Of a stretch of DNA of 64,000 bases, positions 59,701 to 64,000 are shown piece after piece. Origin of the DNA: Nectonema munidae (lineage: Eukaryota > Nematomorpha > Nectonematoida > Nectonematidae); NCBI GenBank assembly GCA_030549495.1, contig JAUIRK010000778.1, positions 62,001 through 126,000 of the forward strand, written 5' to 3'. Positions within the stretch are counted from its first letter, which is position 1; the number at the start of each line of letters is the position of its first letter. The notes under the pieces were generated by a model. The model searched no databases, was not told the origin of the DNA, and saw nothing but the letters and a program-made list of their open reading frames with translations. A program made the position numbers and the translations under genes.

Positions 59701-60928
59701 ATAAAAAAAACTACAGCATTAATGAAGACGAATATCTAAGGATAAAGATGATATCTATTTAATTTCTATAATGAAGACTTGTTTGTATAAATTAGCCCCA
59801 TCGCCCACTTCAAGTAGGTGGAGGGGGGGGGGGGGGGGGAACTGATTTTAATGGGGCAGGGAAAATAAAAAAGTGTAAACATTTATATATTTAAAAGGAA
59901 TTTCAGATGGGTAAAATAAGTCCCGGGGGGCCTAGCTCCCTTGCCCACCCCCTATCGACGGGCTTGGTTACAGTAATTAATAGGGATAAACATTTTAAGT
60001 ATGTGCTATAAAAAATATTCGCCTAGATCAAAAATGAATGGGCTCTTATTCAAATGTGGTTGATTAAATATAGCTCAAATGTAGATTACTATAACAAAGA
60101 TTTACTTATTCTTACATTCTAATGTTTTATTGATCAAATATAGCTCGAATGTGCATTACTATAACAAAGTGGACGTTAATGAAAAAAAATAGATTTTAAA
60201 TATTCATTCTAAGATTTAACCTTAAAACAAGAAGGGTAATATCGAAAATCTAATCAGAAGACAAACATGTCTAATAAATACTATAAAAAAGATATATATT
60301 TCCGAAAATTGAAAATTATTCGCCCCCGCATTCCTCTCAAATGTGCGCCCCTGTACTAAAAGTATAAAACATGGTAAAAAATTTTGTTTTTATGCTCTTC
60401 TCAATTTCCATTTTATTACACTTGATAATAAAAAATCACAGATTTTTTAAAAATAAACTTTATAAAATTGAGTAATTGTTTCAAAAAGTGCTGAATAATG
60501 GGGTCAGGCCCAAACATGCAGTTTATGGCGATTTTTTTACTAATAGCAATATAAAATGGCGCTTATATATAATGCAATTTTTTTATCTTTTAAAAAAGTG
60601 CAAATTTATAGAATTTTATTTAATTTCCTTCTTTGTTTACTTATTTAACCCTTTGAGAGCAGTGAGTGCACCAAGAAAAAAATCGTTTGTTTTAAATATA
60701 TCAAATGTATTTTTAGAGCCTTAAAAGTATAAAATAAAGTAAAAAAATAAAAATAATGAAGAGTAATACTTCATAAATAGGTAAACATGATGAATTCCAG
60801 GCTTTAATTTTTTCTTTGTTGATATCTGTGACTGTAACTTTAATATCCGGGCACTTATAAGCAATAATAGTTGAAGTTGGACCTCCAACGTACCCGGCTC
60901 CAATACAACAAATTTTATTTATAACCAT
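26507..60928 (-). CDS. UGDH: UDP-glucose 6-dehydrogenase, complete, 11 coding exons
   Basis: Cytosolic enzyme that oxidises UDP-glucose to UDP-glucuronate with two NAD+, feeding glycosaminoglycan synthesis and glucuronidation (sugarless in Drosophila). Eleven exons with GT-AG ends and matching phases give 492 residues, against 494 in human. Visible: Rossmann motif GAGYVGGP (10-17), [14 protein letters not shown] with Thr131, SNPEFLAEG with Glu161, SELSKLAANAF with Lys220 and Asn224, [10 protein letters not shown] with catalytic Cys276 and Asp280, [16 protein letters not shown], and IFDGR near the C terminus (equivalent to human Arg442, offset by 3). Numbering is collinear with human through residue 280. 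The C-terminal tail is Asn/Gly-rich. Ten introns: 12104, 2875, 55, 7371, 61, 3180, 6511, 53, 679 and 54 bp. Gene-internal reading frames elsewhere are transposon remains. No break is seen; it should be functional. Confidence 0.96.
26768..26859 (-). CDS. UGDH: UGDH exon 10, residues 394-424
   Basis: Acceptor TTTTAAG|TTAATA and donor ACG|GTATAC. Encodes [14 protein letters not shown], then [14 protein letters not shown]. An alternative acceptor 7 bp downstream (AATAG|GC) would break the frame with exon 9. Confidence 0.93.
26860..27538 (-). other. UGDH intron 9
   Basis: 679 bp, AT-rich, no repeat or gene identified. The plus-strand frame at 26837-27163 overlaps exon 10 and is a shadow. Confidence 0.6.
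27539..27585 (-). CDS. UGDH: UGDH exon 9, residues 378-393 (47 bp)
   Basis: Acceptor GCTTTTAG|TTCATT and donor CGAG|GTAAAC. Encodes [16 protein letters not shown], a loop that varies between species. It is separated from exon 8 by a 53-bp intron. Confidence 0.85.
27639..27734 (-). CDS. UGDH: UGDH exon 8, residues 346-377
   Basis: Acceptor CTTTTAG|AGAATC and donor TTAAA|GTATCA. Encodes (R)[19 protein letters not shown], then [12 protein letters not shown], the start of the C-terminal NAD-like domain. Confidence 0.93.
27735..28313. other. UGDH intron 7, unassigned part
   Basis: About 27980-28290 has GACTCC/GGAGTC-type motifs like those in the CAGGGTTG-ended repeats and is probably a decayed related copy. 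The 65-codon minus frame 28095-28292 is not convincing. A 10-base C run precedes the next element. Confidence 0.4.
28314..29215. mobile_element. 0.9-kb inverted-repeat element with internal palindromes and captured sequence
   Basis: The ends are a perfect 12-bp inverted repeat, GGTAATCCTGAG (28314-28325) and CTCAGGATTACC (29204-29215). Inside are three 22-bp palindromes at 28322-28343, 28371-28392 and 28552-28573 (the last perfect, TTATGAGATATATATCTCAT plus AA), and a 116-bp block identical to 25027-25142. There is no transposase frame. No convincing target duplication beyond CC is visible, because the left flank is a C run. Superfamily unknown. Confidence 0.65.
28403..28518 (+). repeat. 116-bp exact copy of 25027-25142
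   Basis: Perfect identity with the segment upstream of the gene at 25164, same orientation, 3.4 kb apart, located between the second and third palindromes of the surrounding inverted-repeat element. Confidence 0.9.
29216..30735. other. UGDH intron 7, unassigned part
   Basis: AT-rich with an (AT)n tract near 30541-30568. The 75-codon frame at 30050-30277 has no recognisable feature. Confidence 0.4.
30736..30934 (+). mobile_element. Two adjoining TTAA-flanked MITE remnants (copies G and E)
   Basis: About 30736-30828 has the right half of copy B (TCGTCTGTG..., GATATCGTCTGAT, TATGG) and ends at TTAA. From that TTAA (30825) a second element runs to 30934: TTAACCCATTTAAGACG...ATGGGTTAA. It contains the stem AATTCCTA/TAGGAATT (30864-30886) inside an outer stem GCAGACGA/TCGTCTGC. 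The shared TTAA suggests one inserted at the end of the other. Confidence 0.55.
31165..34000 (-). mobile_element. APE-type LINE (jockey/CR1-like), decayed, nearly full length
   Basis: Reading down the minus strand: a CCHC knuckle ([13 protein letters not shown], about 33760-33830) from ORF1; endonuclease pieces CGDFKTSNS (about 33220) and [10 protein letters not shown]...SDHLP (about 33030-33110); reverse transcriptase blocks [11 protein letters not shown] (about 32180), [13 protein letters not shown] (about 31790-31830) and the catalytic YADD (31731-31720); and a C-terminal part with [11 protein letters not shown]. Many stops and frame changes make it inactive. It lies in UGDH intron 7, in the gene's own orientation. 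Confidence 0.85.
34246..34376 (-). CDS. UGDH: UGDH exon 7, residues 303-345
   Basis: Acceptor TTTTTAG|GTTGTA and donor ATTAG|GTATTC. Encodes [17 protein letters not shown], then [15 protein letters not shown]. The exon is easily missed: 131 bp between two LINEs. It ends two bases into the Arg codon completed by exon 8. Confidence 0.94.
34560..34980 (-). repeat. GC-richer retroposon-like segment with GAT-repeat tail
   Basis: About 400 bp much richer in GC than its surroundings. On the minus strand it ends in GGAAACGGCACTTTAATGAT followed by GATGATGATG, a short tandem-repeat tail typical of SINEs and some LINE 3' ends. The 82-codon minus frame (34930-34682) has no recognised domain and is probably accidental. 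Located in UGDH intron 6. Confidence 0.5.
34991..35005 (+). repeat. C15 homopolymer
   Basis: Fifteen consecutive C in an AT-rich intron. One of several such runs in the window. Confidence 0.95.
35345..36640 (+). mobile_element. LINE 3' half, same family as 31165-34000, opposite orientation
   Basis: YADD catalytic motif at 35361-35372 (preceded by LYA), then [29 protein letters not shown] and a C-terminal segment with [14 protein letters not shown] and LCYICN to about 36247, followed by an AT-rich 3' region. LKHNSHTSE matches LKHNDHTSE of the minus-strand LINE. It is 5'-truncated and split by frame changes. Located in UGDH intron 6, antisense to the gene. Confidence 0.8.
36641..37556. other. 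UGDH intron 6, unassigned part
   Basis: AT-rich. A short plus-strand stretch near 37210-37390 resembles a decayed transposase tail but is too weak to call. Confidence 0.4.
37557..37651 (-). CDS. UGDH: UGDH exon 6, residues 271-302, catalytic cysteine
   Basis: Acceptor TTTTCTAG|GATTTG and donor CAA|GTAGCC. Encodes [20 protein letters not shown], then EEAKYWYQ. The Cys of GGSCF is residue 276, the nucleophile in this family; Asp280 follows. It lies 61 bp from exon 5. Confidence 0.95.
37713..37860 (-). CDS. UGDH: UGDH exon 5, residues 222-270
   Basis: Acceptor TTTTTAG|GCTGCA and donor ATTG|GTACAT, ending one base into codon 271. Encodes [20 protein letters not shown], then EATGADVNE and [12 protein letters not shown], the central helix and substrate-binding region. 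Confidence 0.95.
37861..38374. other. UGDH intron 4, unassigned part
   Basis: AT-rich, nothing recognised. Confidence 0.5.
38383..40099 (-). mobile_element. hAT transposon, 1.7 kb, with ends and target duplication
   Basis: Ends: TAATGATGTGACGATACC (left) and, on the reverse strand of the right end, TAGTGATGGGACGATTAATC. Flanks ATTTTCAC (38375-38382) and ATTTCCAC (40100-40107) match at 7 of 8 bases, as in an aged hAT duplication. Minus-strand frames 39582-39250 and 39233-38865 encode the end of a transposase: [13 protein letters not shown], then [29 protein letters not shown] and [11 protein letters not shown], the hAT C-terminal dimerisation domain. The N-terminal catalytic part is missing or decayed, so it is inactive. 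A shorter relative lies at 49443-49765. Confidence 0.88.
40922..42630 (+). mobile_element. Poly-G-ended inverted-repeat element carrying an unusual frame
   Basis: The left end CAGGGGGG(G)n then GTTTAAAGC...AATAGCCCG and the reverse complement of the right end (CAGGGGGGTTCAATATGGG, AAAATACAGGCCCG) align over about 40 bp. Flanks CCATATC and CCATACC are similar but not exact. Directly inside the left end are G15 and a (TGGG)n run. Interior frames at 41173-41847, 41917-42204 and 42198-42401 are all on the plus strand. CAGGGG ends point to hAT, but the encoded protein does not look like a standard hAT transposase. It is in UGDH intron 4, antisense to the gene. Confidence 0.6.
41173..42401 (+). pseudogene. 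Element-encoded protein with Cys-rich segments, family unknown
   Basis: The first frame (to 41847; 224 codons, effectively from the possible splice acceptor CCTAG at about 41193) includes [19 protein letters not shown], then [20 protein letters not shown] and [18 protein letters not shown]. Two further frames continue on the same strand with paired cysteines: CKICMKIV...[35 protein letters not shown]...H. These look like metal-binding fingers. Composition is coding-like and the frame is long for this AT-rich region. No initiating ATG at the upstream end, and stops separate the three frames, so it is a partial or broken gene, or has introns I cannot place. Function unknown. Confidence 0.5.
42640..45231. 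other. UGDH intron 4, unassigned part
   Basis: AT-rich. Frames at 43258-43452 and 44091-44321 (both minus) have no domain. No repeat end identified. Confidence 0.4.
45232..45429 (-). CDS. UGDH: UGDH exon 4, residues 156-221
   Basis: Acceptor TTTTTAG|GTTTTA and donor CTC|GTATTC, phase 0, 198 bp. Encodes [28 protein letters not shown] and [10 protein letters not shown], including Glu161 and Lys220 of the active site. Preceded by a 55-bp intron. Confidence 0.95.
45485..45652 (-). CDS. UGDH: UGDH exon 3, residues 100-155
   Basis: Acceptor TTTTTAG|GGTAAA. Encodes [19 protein letters not shown] and [15 protein letters not shown]. The donor is a poor match, GAT|GTCGAC, but it keeps exactly the 17-residue spacing between KAAE and VLSNPEF found in human UGDH, so it is the best choice. 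Confidence 0.9.
46076..46140 (+). repeat. tRNA-like SINE head
   Basis: GGTTCGATCC at 46113-46122 is a consensus polymerase III B box, preceded by GCCAGCTCCCAGCCGTGG. It does not fold as a complete tRNA. Probably a SINE fragment in UGDH intron 2. Confidence 0.45.
46141..48527. other. UGDH intron 2, unassigned part
   Basis: Contains CAGAGGTGAGGAAACGGAGG at 47418, which resembles a hAT terminus, but no opposite end was found. Minus frames 46145-46408 and 47648-47842 have no recognised domain. Confidence 0.4.
48528..48665 (-). CDS. UGDH: UGDH exon 2, residues 54-99
   Basis: Acceptor AAATAG|CCTGGA and donor AAA|GTAATT, both phase 0. Encodes PGLDKIVE...[10 protein letters not shown], then [20 protein letters not shown]. 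138 bp. The overlapping plus-strand frame is a shadow. Confidence 0.95.
49443..49765. mobile_element. Short relative of the 38383-40099 hAT
   Basis: Left end GAGTAATGGGACGATTAATC and reverse complement of the right end AGTGGTAGGTATCGATTTGG resemble the ends of the 1.7-kb hAT. Internal ATCGGAATCG motifs are also shared. About 320 bp and non-coding, so probably an internally deleted derivative. No clear target duplication. In UGDH intron 1. Confidence 0.6.
49766..52737. other. UGDH intron 1, unassigned part
   Basis: AT-rich. Overlapping minus frames at 50948-51725 and a plus frame at 51729-51974 show no known domain and are biased to Phe/Leu/Ser/Ile. I see nothing else. Confidence 0.4.
52738..53705 (+). 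mobile_element. CAGGGTTG-ended repeat, copy 2, with a MITE inside
   Basis: Starts CAGGGTTAATACAGG and ends CTACAACCCCG. Flanking octamers GTAACTAG (52730-52737) and GTGACTAG (53706-53713) agree at 7 of 8 positions, supporting a hAT-type insertion. Homologous to 21487-22249 on both sides of the MITE at 53202-53336. GGAGTCGGAGTCG lies near the right end. No coding capacity. Confidence 0.78.
53202..53336 (-). mobile_element. TTAA-flanked MITE, copy C
   Basis: In reverse orientation it starts TTAATCGGTTATCGACC and ends GGTCGTTAAGGGGATAA. A perfect 18-bp palindrome AGTCGACATATGTCGACT is at 53300-53317, 19 bp from the terminal TTAA. Close copy of 7816-7952. It sits inside the CAGGGTTG-ended repeat and is therefore younger than it. 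Confidence 0.82.
53714..54444. other. UGDH intron 1, unassigned part
   Basis: AT-rich. Frames at 54009-54191 and 54195-54425 are not recognisable. Confidence 0.4.
54445..55400 (+). mobile_element. hAT element with decayed transposase (BED finger and core start)
   Basis: A hAT-like end CAGTGGTTTTCAAAAGGG lies at 54445. The plus frame 54706-54975 contains [20 protein letters not shown] and LASTFLSPS, a BED-type Cys pair region. Further on, [14 protein letters not shown] (about 55062) and, in another frame, [20 protein letters not shown], then DNFLFCKTQ (about 55130-55255) match the hAT catalytic start (F.LQ.DE..D...L...DFLFC). Frame changes make it dead. The right end is not identified. In UGDH intron 1. 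Confidence 0.7.
55669..55920 (+). pseudogene. BED-finger N-terminus of a hAT transposase (ZBED5-like)
   Basis: 83 codons starting [19 protein letters not shown] cysteine is followed at the usual spacing by the ligands in [10 protein letters not shown], then [16 protein letters not shown]. This is the N-terminal pattern of ZBED5/SCAND3-type transposases, although the first pair reads FVVC, with one cysteine missing. It ends just before the tandem array. Either a 5' fragment or an exon of a lost element. Confidence 0.65.
55925..56575 (+). repeat. Tandem array, about 150-bp unit, 4-5 copies
   Basis: GACAGCTCAAC (GACAGCACAAC in the last copy) recurs at 55937, 56090, 56240, 56391 and 56530, giving periods of 153, 150, 151 and 139 bp. 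Each unit contains ACACATATATAC(C/T)CATTTTC, CTGAACACGATGGTCAC and AATCAA(T/C)(C/T)AAAC. The first three units are close and the last two more diverged. A single inverted copy is at 58345-58465. Confidence 0.9.
56576..57169. other. UGDH intron 1, spacer between array and piggyBac relic
   Basis: AT-rich, no feature recognised. Confidence 0.4.
57170..57960 (+). pseudogene. piggyBac transposase relic, C-terminal half
   Basis: [20 protein letters not shown] followed by [19 protein letters not shown] (57170-57300) is the piggyBac block with the second catalytic Asp (T.D..YTS). After a C-rich interruption comes [20 protein letters not shown], then [19 protein letters not shown] (about 57500-57640), with the third Asp in GG(T)D. 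Frames differ between blocks, so it is inactive. It is a possible relative of the source of the TTAA-flanked MITEs, but its own TTAA ends are not identified. Confidence 0.8.
58345..58465 (-). repeat. Inverted single copy of the 150-bp unit
   Basis: CAGTTGAAGCGTCATATGTC, then TTTTTTGACAGGTATGA, TTCAGCCTACTTGAAAATGC and ACATATGTGTAAA. This is the reverse complement of one unit of the array at 55925-56575 with moderate divergence. Confidence 0.75.
58480..59040 (+). repeat. Second tandem array, unit about 150-190 bp, 3-4 copies
   Basis: CAGATTTTAGA recurs at 58606, 58795 and 58943. Each unit also contains AAACCGCA, an A-rich (C)AAAAA(C/G)AAT block and TTTCATGTAAAATTTGAATG. Diverged copies, non-coding. 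It directly adjoins the inverted 150-bp unit on one side and the 332-bp repeat on the other. Confidence 0.8.
59040..59372 (+). repeat. 332-bp interspersed repeat, copy 1
   Basis: Homologous in the same orientation to 61307-61640. Shared blocks: ATGTAAAATTTGAAGG, CAAAATTTTGATTGA, GTGTTCAAAACT, AAAAGGTCATTCAACT and GAAAATGGTATCAAAAGAT. It is followed here by a run of 14 C. Confidence 0.85.
59376..60360. repeat. Patchwork of G/C-rich element ends
   Basis: C14 at 59376-59389, G17 at 59823-59839, CCCGGGGGGCC near 59923 and GCGCCCCTG near 60348 (reverse complement CAGGGGCGC, a hAT-like terminus). These look like ends of hAT-type elements with poly-G termini, but I could not pair them. The rest is AT-rich and non-coding. 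Confidence 0.45.
60645..60690 (+). mobile_element. TTAA-flanked MITE end (copy F)
   Basis: TTAACCCTTTGAGAGCAGTG matches the piggyBac-type terminus (TTAA plus CCCTTTGA). Only one end is seen, about 80 bp from UGDH exon 1 inside intron 1. No clear palindrome. Confidence 0.4.
60770..60928 (-). CDS. UGDH: UGDH exon 1, residues 1-53
   Basis: Start ATG at 60928-60926. Encodes [13 protein letters not shown], the NAD-binding Rossmann turn, then [16 protein letters not shown] and LPIYE. Donor GAA|GTATTA, phase 0. Human UGDH begins nearly identically, which fixes the start. Confidence 0.95.
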
Positions 60929-61212
60929 TAATATTAAAATAAATAATAGTTAAAAATTTTAAAATATATAGGCTTGGATAAATTTTACACAAAAATAAAT
61001 TAAAATAAAAAATATAAAAAATATAATGATGTAATCTATCTTTATTCATCACTAATAATGAAATTATATGAGTGTTGCATGGCTTTTTAAAAGTTAATAT
61101 ATAAGGAAACGAACTACTCTGTTAGCCCTCATCTAGATTTTTAGAAAAAAATTTATTATTTCATCTTTTCTCTATTTTCTACTTTAACAAAAAATGAAAA
61201 AATATAAATAAA
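60929..61212. promoter_or_regulatory. UGDH upstream flank
   Basis: AT-rich sequence directly upstream (on the minus strand) of the UGDH start codon, holding any 5' untranslated region. No TATA box or initiator stands out from the background. A further non-coding exon could lie beyond. Confidence 0.3.
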
Positions 61213-61290
61213 GTTGGTTAGATACTGGATTTTGATAACTTGGTCTTGAGTTCGATATAGCATCAAGCCTGTTTTCCCAGCATGGTCGTA
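61213..61290 (+). repeat. Diverged tRNA-derived SINE
   Basis: TTGGTTAGATACTGGATT and GAGTTCGATATAGCATCAAG, then CCT, align with the A box, B box and following GCATCAAGCCT of the SINE at 10118-10260. The B box is degenerate (GAGTTCGATAT). Confidence 0.55.
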
Positions 61291-61306
61291 TAATGCTAAA
61301 TAATTG

Positions 61307-61640
61307 GTATAAAAACATATATTTTATGTAAAATTTGAAGGAATATTTTATTATATATATTTCTGATCAATCAAAATTTTGATTGATATCTATAAAGTAG
61401 CTATGATTATTGAAAAAAATAAATATATAAAGTGTTGTGTGTTCAAAACTATATATAATTATAAATTTTCAAAGTAGCATATAATATAGACCCTAAGTTA
61501 TAAGGTTAACTACAGATAATGTTAAAATTTTAAAGAAAAATTTTAATTTTTGATTTTGAATGAGAGTTTTTGACATAAAAAGGTCATTCAACTACAATGA
61601 AAATGGTATCAAAAGATACAGCTAGCGATTTTAGAAAAAA
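61307..61640 (+). repeat. 332-bp interspersed repeat, copy 2
   Basis: Second copy of 59040-59372, lying just upstream of UGDH. Many substitutions separate the copies, so the duplication is not recent. Confidence 0.85.
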
Positions 61641-62557
61641 ACACGAAATTTGAAAGGGATATAATTCAGCCAATTGATTCTTCAATTGTATAAATTGATT
61701 GACTAAATAATTTGTTAGCCCGACTATGTACATTCATATTCAAAGTCTTAACACAGGCATTATTATATAAAAAAGATTGTATTGATCACTTTAGTAGTCA
61801 ATTTTTAGGAAAAACTTAAAAAAGATATCAAATATGTAAAAAAAATTATTTTCCTGATGAGATCTTATTGAAAACATTAAATTTATAATTAATTGGGTCA
61901 TAATTTTTTATGTAATATTCTATTCTCACAAGTTTTGAGAAAAGTAGTTCAGAATATCTTTATTGCCTTATTAATTTTTGCTTTTGATGGTTAAGTTTTT
62001 CAACCTAAAAGTAACAGTGTTGTCTTTTAAGAAAATTATTTGATGGTGTAGAAGATAGGAAGCATTGTGTAATCTGAAAGTGCTATATTTTTCATATTTT
62101 AAAGCGAATTTTATGATTTTGATGTTGTTAATGAAGTTTGATGGGTGGTGTTAGGGAAGGTAGGCGGATATAATGAGGTATTCCTTTTAAATTTGATGAA
62201 AGGCTTTACAGAGTAGTCGACGATTATTAATTTATAGTTTATGATTAAGTGAAAGAAAAATAATGTAGAATATTAGGCAATTTGTTATTAGATTGAATAA
62301 GTGAGTAGAAGCAATCTTGAGGTCAATATGCAAGGTCTAGGGAGTTATTGTGTTTTGGCAAGAAAGTGAAGCTTTTTGAGGATATTACTAAAATATTGGC
62401 AGCAATAGGTAGCATCTATTTTAAATAAAAATAATAAAATAAGTCTTAAGGTTATGCTTTCTATTTTGCAGTGTTGAGATGTTGCTTTATACATTGGAAA
62501 AGCCCGATCCTAAATTATATTAATGCTTCAAAGAGAATGAGATAGTTTTTAGGGGTC
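61641..62557. other. Non-genic, nothing recognised
   Basis: AT-rich, no coding or repeat feature identified. Confidence 0.45.
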
Positions 62558-62889
62558 CAATGCCCGCGCTACCTATATCATTTTGAGGCACGTGCCACCC
62601 TGTATTAATCTCCCACCCCCCCCTCCCCCCCTAAAATTTTTTGTTTTGCCCCATGCACTTTTTAAAGGAAAAATAAATAAGCAAAAATTGTACACAATAA
62701 TCATATATAAATGCTGGTGTATGTGTATGTATAATATGAGATTTCTATAGTTTTTATACAGAAGTACTTCATTCTTTTCAGCAAAGTAATATAGGATATA
62801 AAGTAATATAGGAAATAATTTTTTTGCAAATGTGTTTCTTTGCCCCATTTCAGCCCCCCCCCCCTTGAAATTTAGCTTTTGCGTCACTG
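62558..62889. mobile_element. Non-autonomous hAT MITE, 332 bp
   Basis: Flanked by exact 8-bp duplications TAGGGGTC (62550-62557 and 62890-62897). Left end CAATGCCCGCGCTACC; right end reverse complement CAGTGACGCAAAAGC. The ends match only loosely, but the exact octamer duplication and poly-C blocks inside both ends fit the hAT elements seen elsewhere here. The 113-codon minus frame across it (62914-62573) is an accident of the C runs. Confidence 0.78.
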
Positions 62890-62897
62890 TAGGGGTC

Positions 62898-64000
62898 GTC
62901 GTCTTCATACTCAACTATATTTTCTTATATAAATGTGAAACAAAAGCATTATTTTGTCTATGAAAATGTTTTGAAATTGCGATATTGAGAATTTGGAAGA
63001 TAGTTACCTCTAGATGATAAATAAAAATAACGAGGAAGCTTTGATGTAGTATGGCAGTACATGAATAGCCGCGTGGCTCGTCACAAGACATATTGAAGAG
63101 CGAAAGTCTTCGAGTTTAAATTTTTTCAGAAATTGTTTAATCTAGTTTGTCAAAAGGGATTTCCTTTGTTATACTTCTTAACATATGTATATATAAAATT
63201 GTATACTTTCTTCCACATTTTGTTTTCTTTTACTCTTTTCCTCTCCATTTCTCTTGTTTTTTCCTTTGGAGCACGAATGAAAACTTACATTTCTCTTTTT
63301 TTCCTTACTTTTTCTCTTGAATTTTTATATATGTTTTAATTGAGTTCTGCATCTTGATGGAATAATTTTCTCTTTGCATTTTTCCTCCATCTTATCAACC
63401 TGAATTTTTTTTGTTTAAAAAAGTAAAATTGGCTATATATTTGTTTTCATTCCCTTTGTGTGTTTTTTTTCTGTTGATAAATAAATAAATAAGAGTTTGA
63501 AAATGAATTTTTAAGTAAGTTCATGTGCAATTTTTGTTGGTTTTTGTAAGAGATAGTTTATTGAAAAGCTAAGTTGAGTTTCAAAGAAAGGGACACTTTG
63601 CTAGAGAATGTTGAATTTTAATTTATTAAAAACAATGAGGTCTTATAATTGAGTAATGATTATTAAACCAATTGATCATATATGTGTGAAATTTCATACC
63701 ATATTATAGGGAGAGGCGCTGATTCTACTTTTGCCTTTTTGGTGTGGGACATGATTTTGAGTAATTAAGATATTAAAGTTAATGTTCAAGCGAAGTAAAA
63801 GGAGAGTTAATAAAAATCAAAGTTAAAGCAAATATATATTGTCAAAATTTGTATATTATTTTTAATCACTTTTTTATTATCACATTAAGATGTCTTCTTA
63901 ACCAGATTTGGAAAATTTATCCTTATGTAAATTATTTTGATAGATTTCTCTTTAATTTTATTTTTAAAAAATTAGCTAAAACTTTTATTAATCTTTAATT
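62898..64000. other. Non-genic, AT-rich
   Basis: A T-rich stretch (63120-63340) yields a hydrophobic 68-codon frame typical of poly-T sequence. No gene or repeat recognised. Confidence 0.45.

Noticed and set aside
62573-62914. 113-codon minus-strand frame with poly-Gly
   Set aside because: The Gly tracts come from C runs in a hAT MITE; no coding gene.
1-64000. LTR retroelements, endogenous viruses, Polintons or CRISPR arrays
   Set aside because: No paired long terminal repeats, protease/integrase/capsid motifs or spacer-repeat arrays were seen; the tandem arrays have no spacer structure.

Overview
This window is nuclear DNA from an animal, very AT-rich and dense in transposable elements. 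The introns I can define are either tiny (53-63 bp) or several kilobases long and filled with repeats. Protein similarity of the single-copy genes, together with the many hAT, piggyBac, LINE and tRNA-derived SINE relics, suggests an arthropod. A copepod would fit, but that is a guess: nothing in the window fixes the species.

The main gene is a complete UDP-glucose 6-dehydrogenase on the minus strand, running from the start codon at 60928 to the stop at 26507. I could place all 11 coding exons with splice sites and compatible phases. They add up to 492 codons whose numbering matches the human enzyme through the catalytic cysteine (Cys276). Everything between 26.5 and 60.9 kb is therefore exon or intron of this gene, and most short reading frames there are transposon debris inside introns.

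Tail to tail with it, on the plus strand, lies a small gene cluster at 22.3-26.1 kb: an SH3-domain exon pair resembling the p47phox/NOXO1/TKS adaptors (22317-22733), a two-exon secreted protein of unknown family (23149-23594), and an unrecognised 303-residue low-complexity protein (25164-26129). The first and third may be parts of one gene. Poly(A) signals of the converging genes are about 30 bp apart.

The left third (1-22 kb) has no convincing host gene. It holds hAT transposase relics, non-autonomous hAT elements with clear 8-bp target duplications (one nested in another), hairpin MITEs, a tRNA-derived SINE and short TTAA-flanked MITEs.

The UGDH introns hold two LINEs of one family in opposite orientation (31.2-34.0 and 35.3-36.6 kb), an 0.9-kb inverted-repeat element carrying an exact 116-bp copy of sequence next to the plus-strand gene, a 1.7-kb hAT, a poly-G-ended element with an unusual 224-codon reading frame, and, in the 12-kb first intron, another hAT, a BED-finger fragment, a piggyBac transposase relic and tandem arrays.

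The most unusual pattern is a family of about 137-bp TTAA-ended MITEs. In three copies an 18-bp palindrome lies exactly 19 bp from the end, and its arm sequence differs between one copy and the other two while it remains a palindrome.
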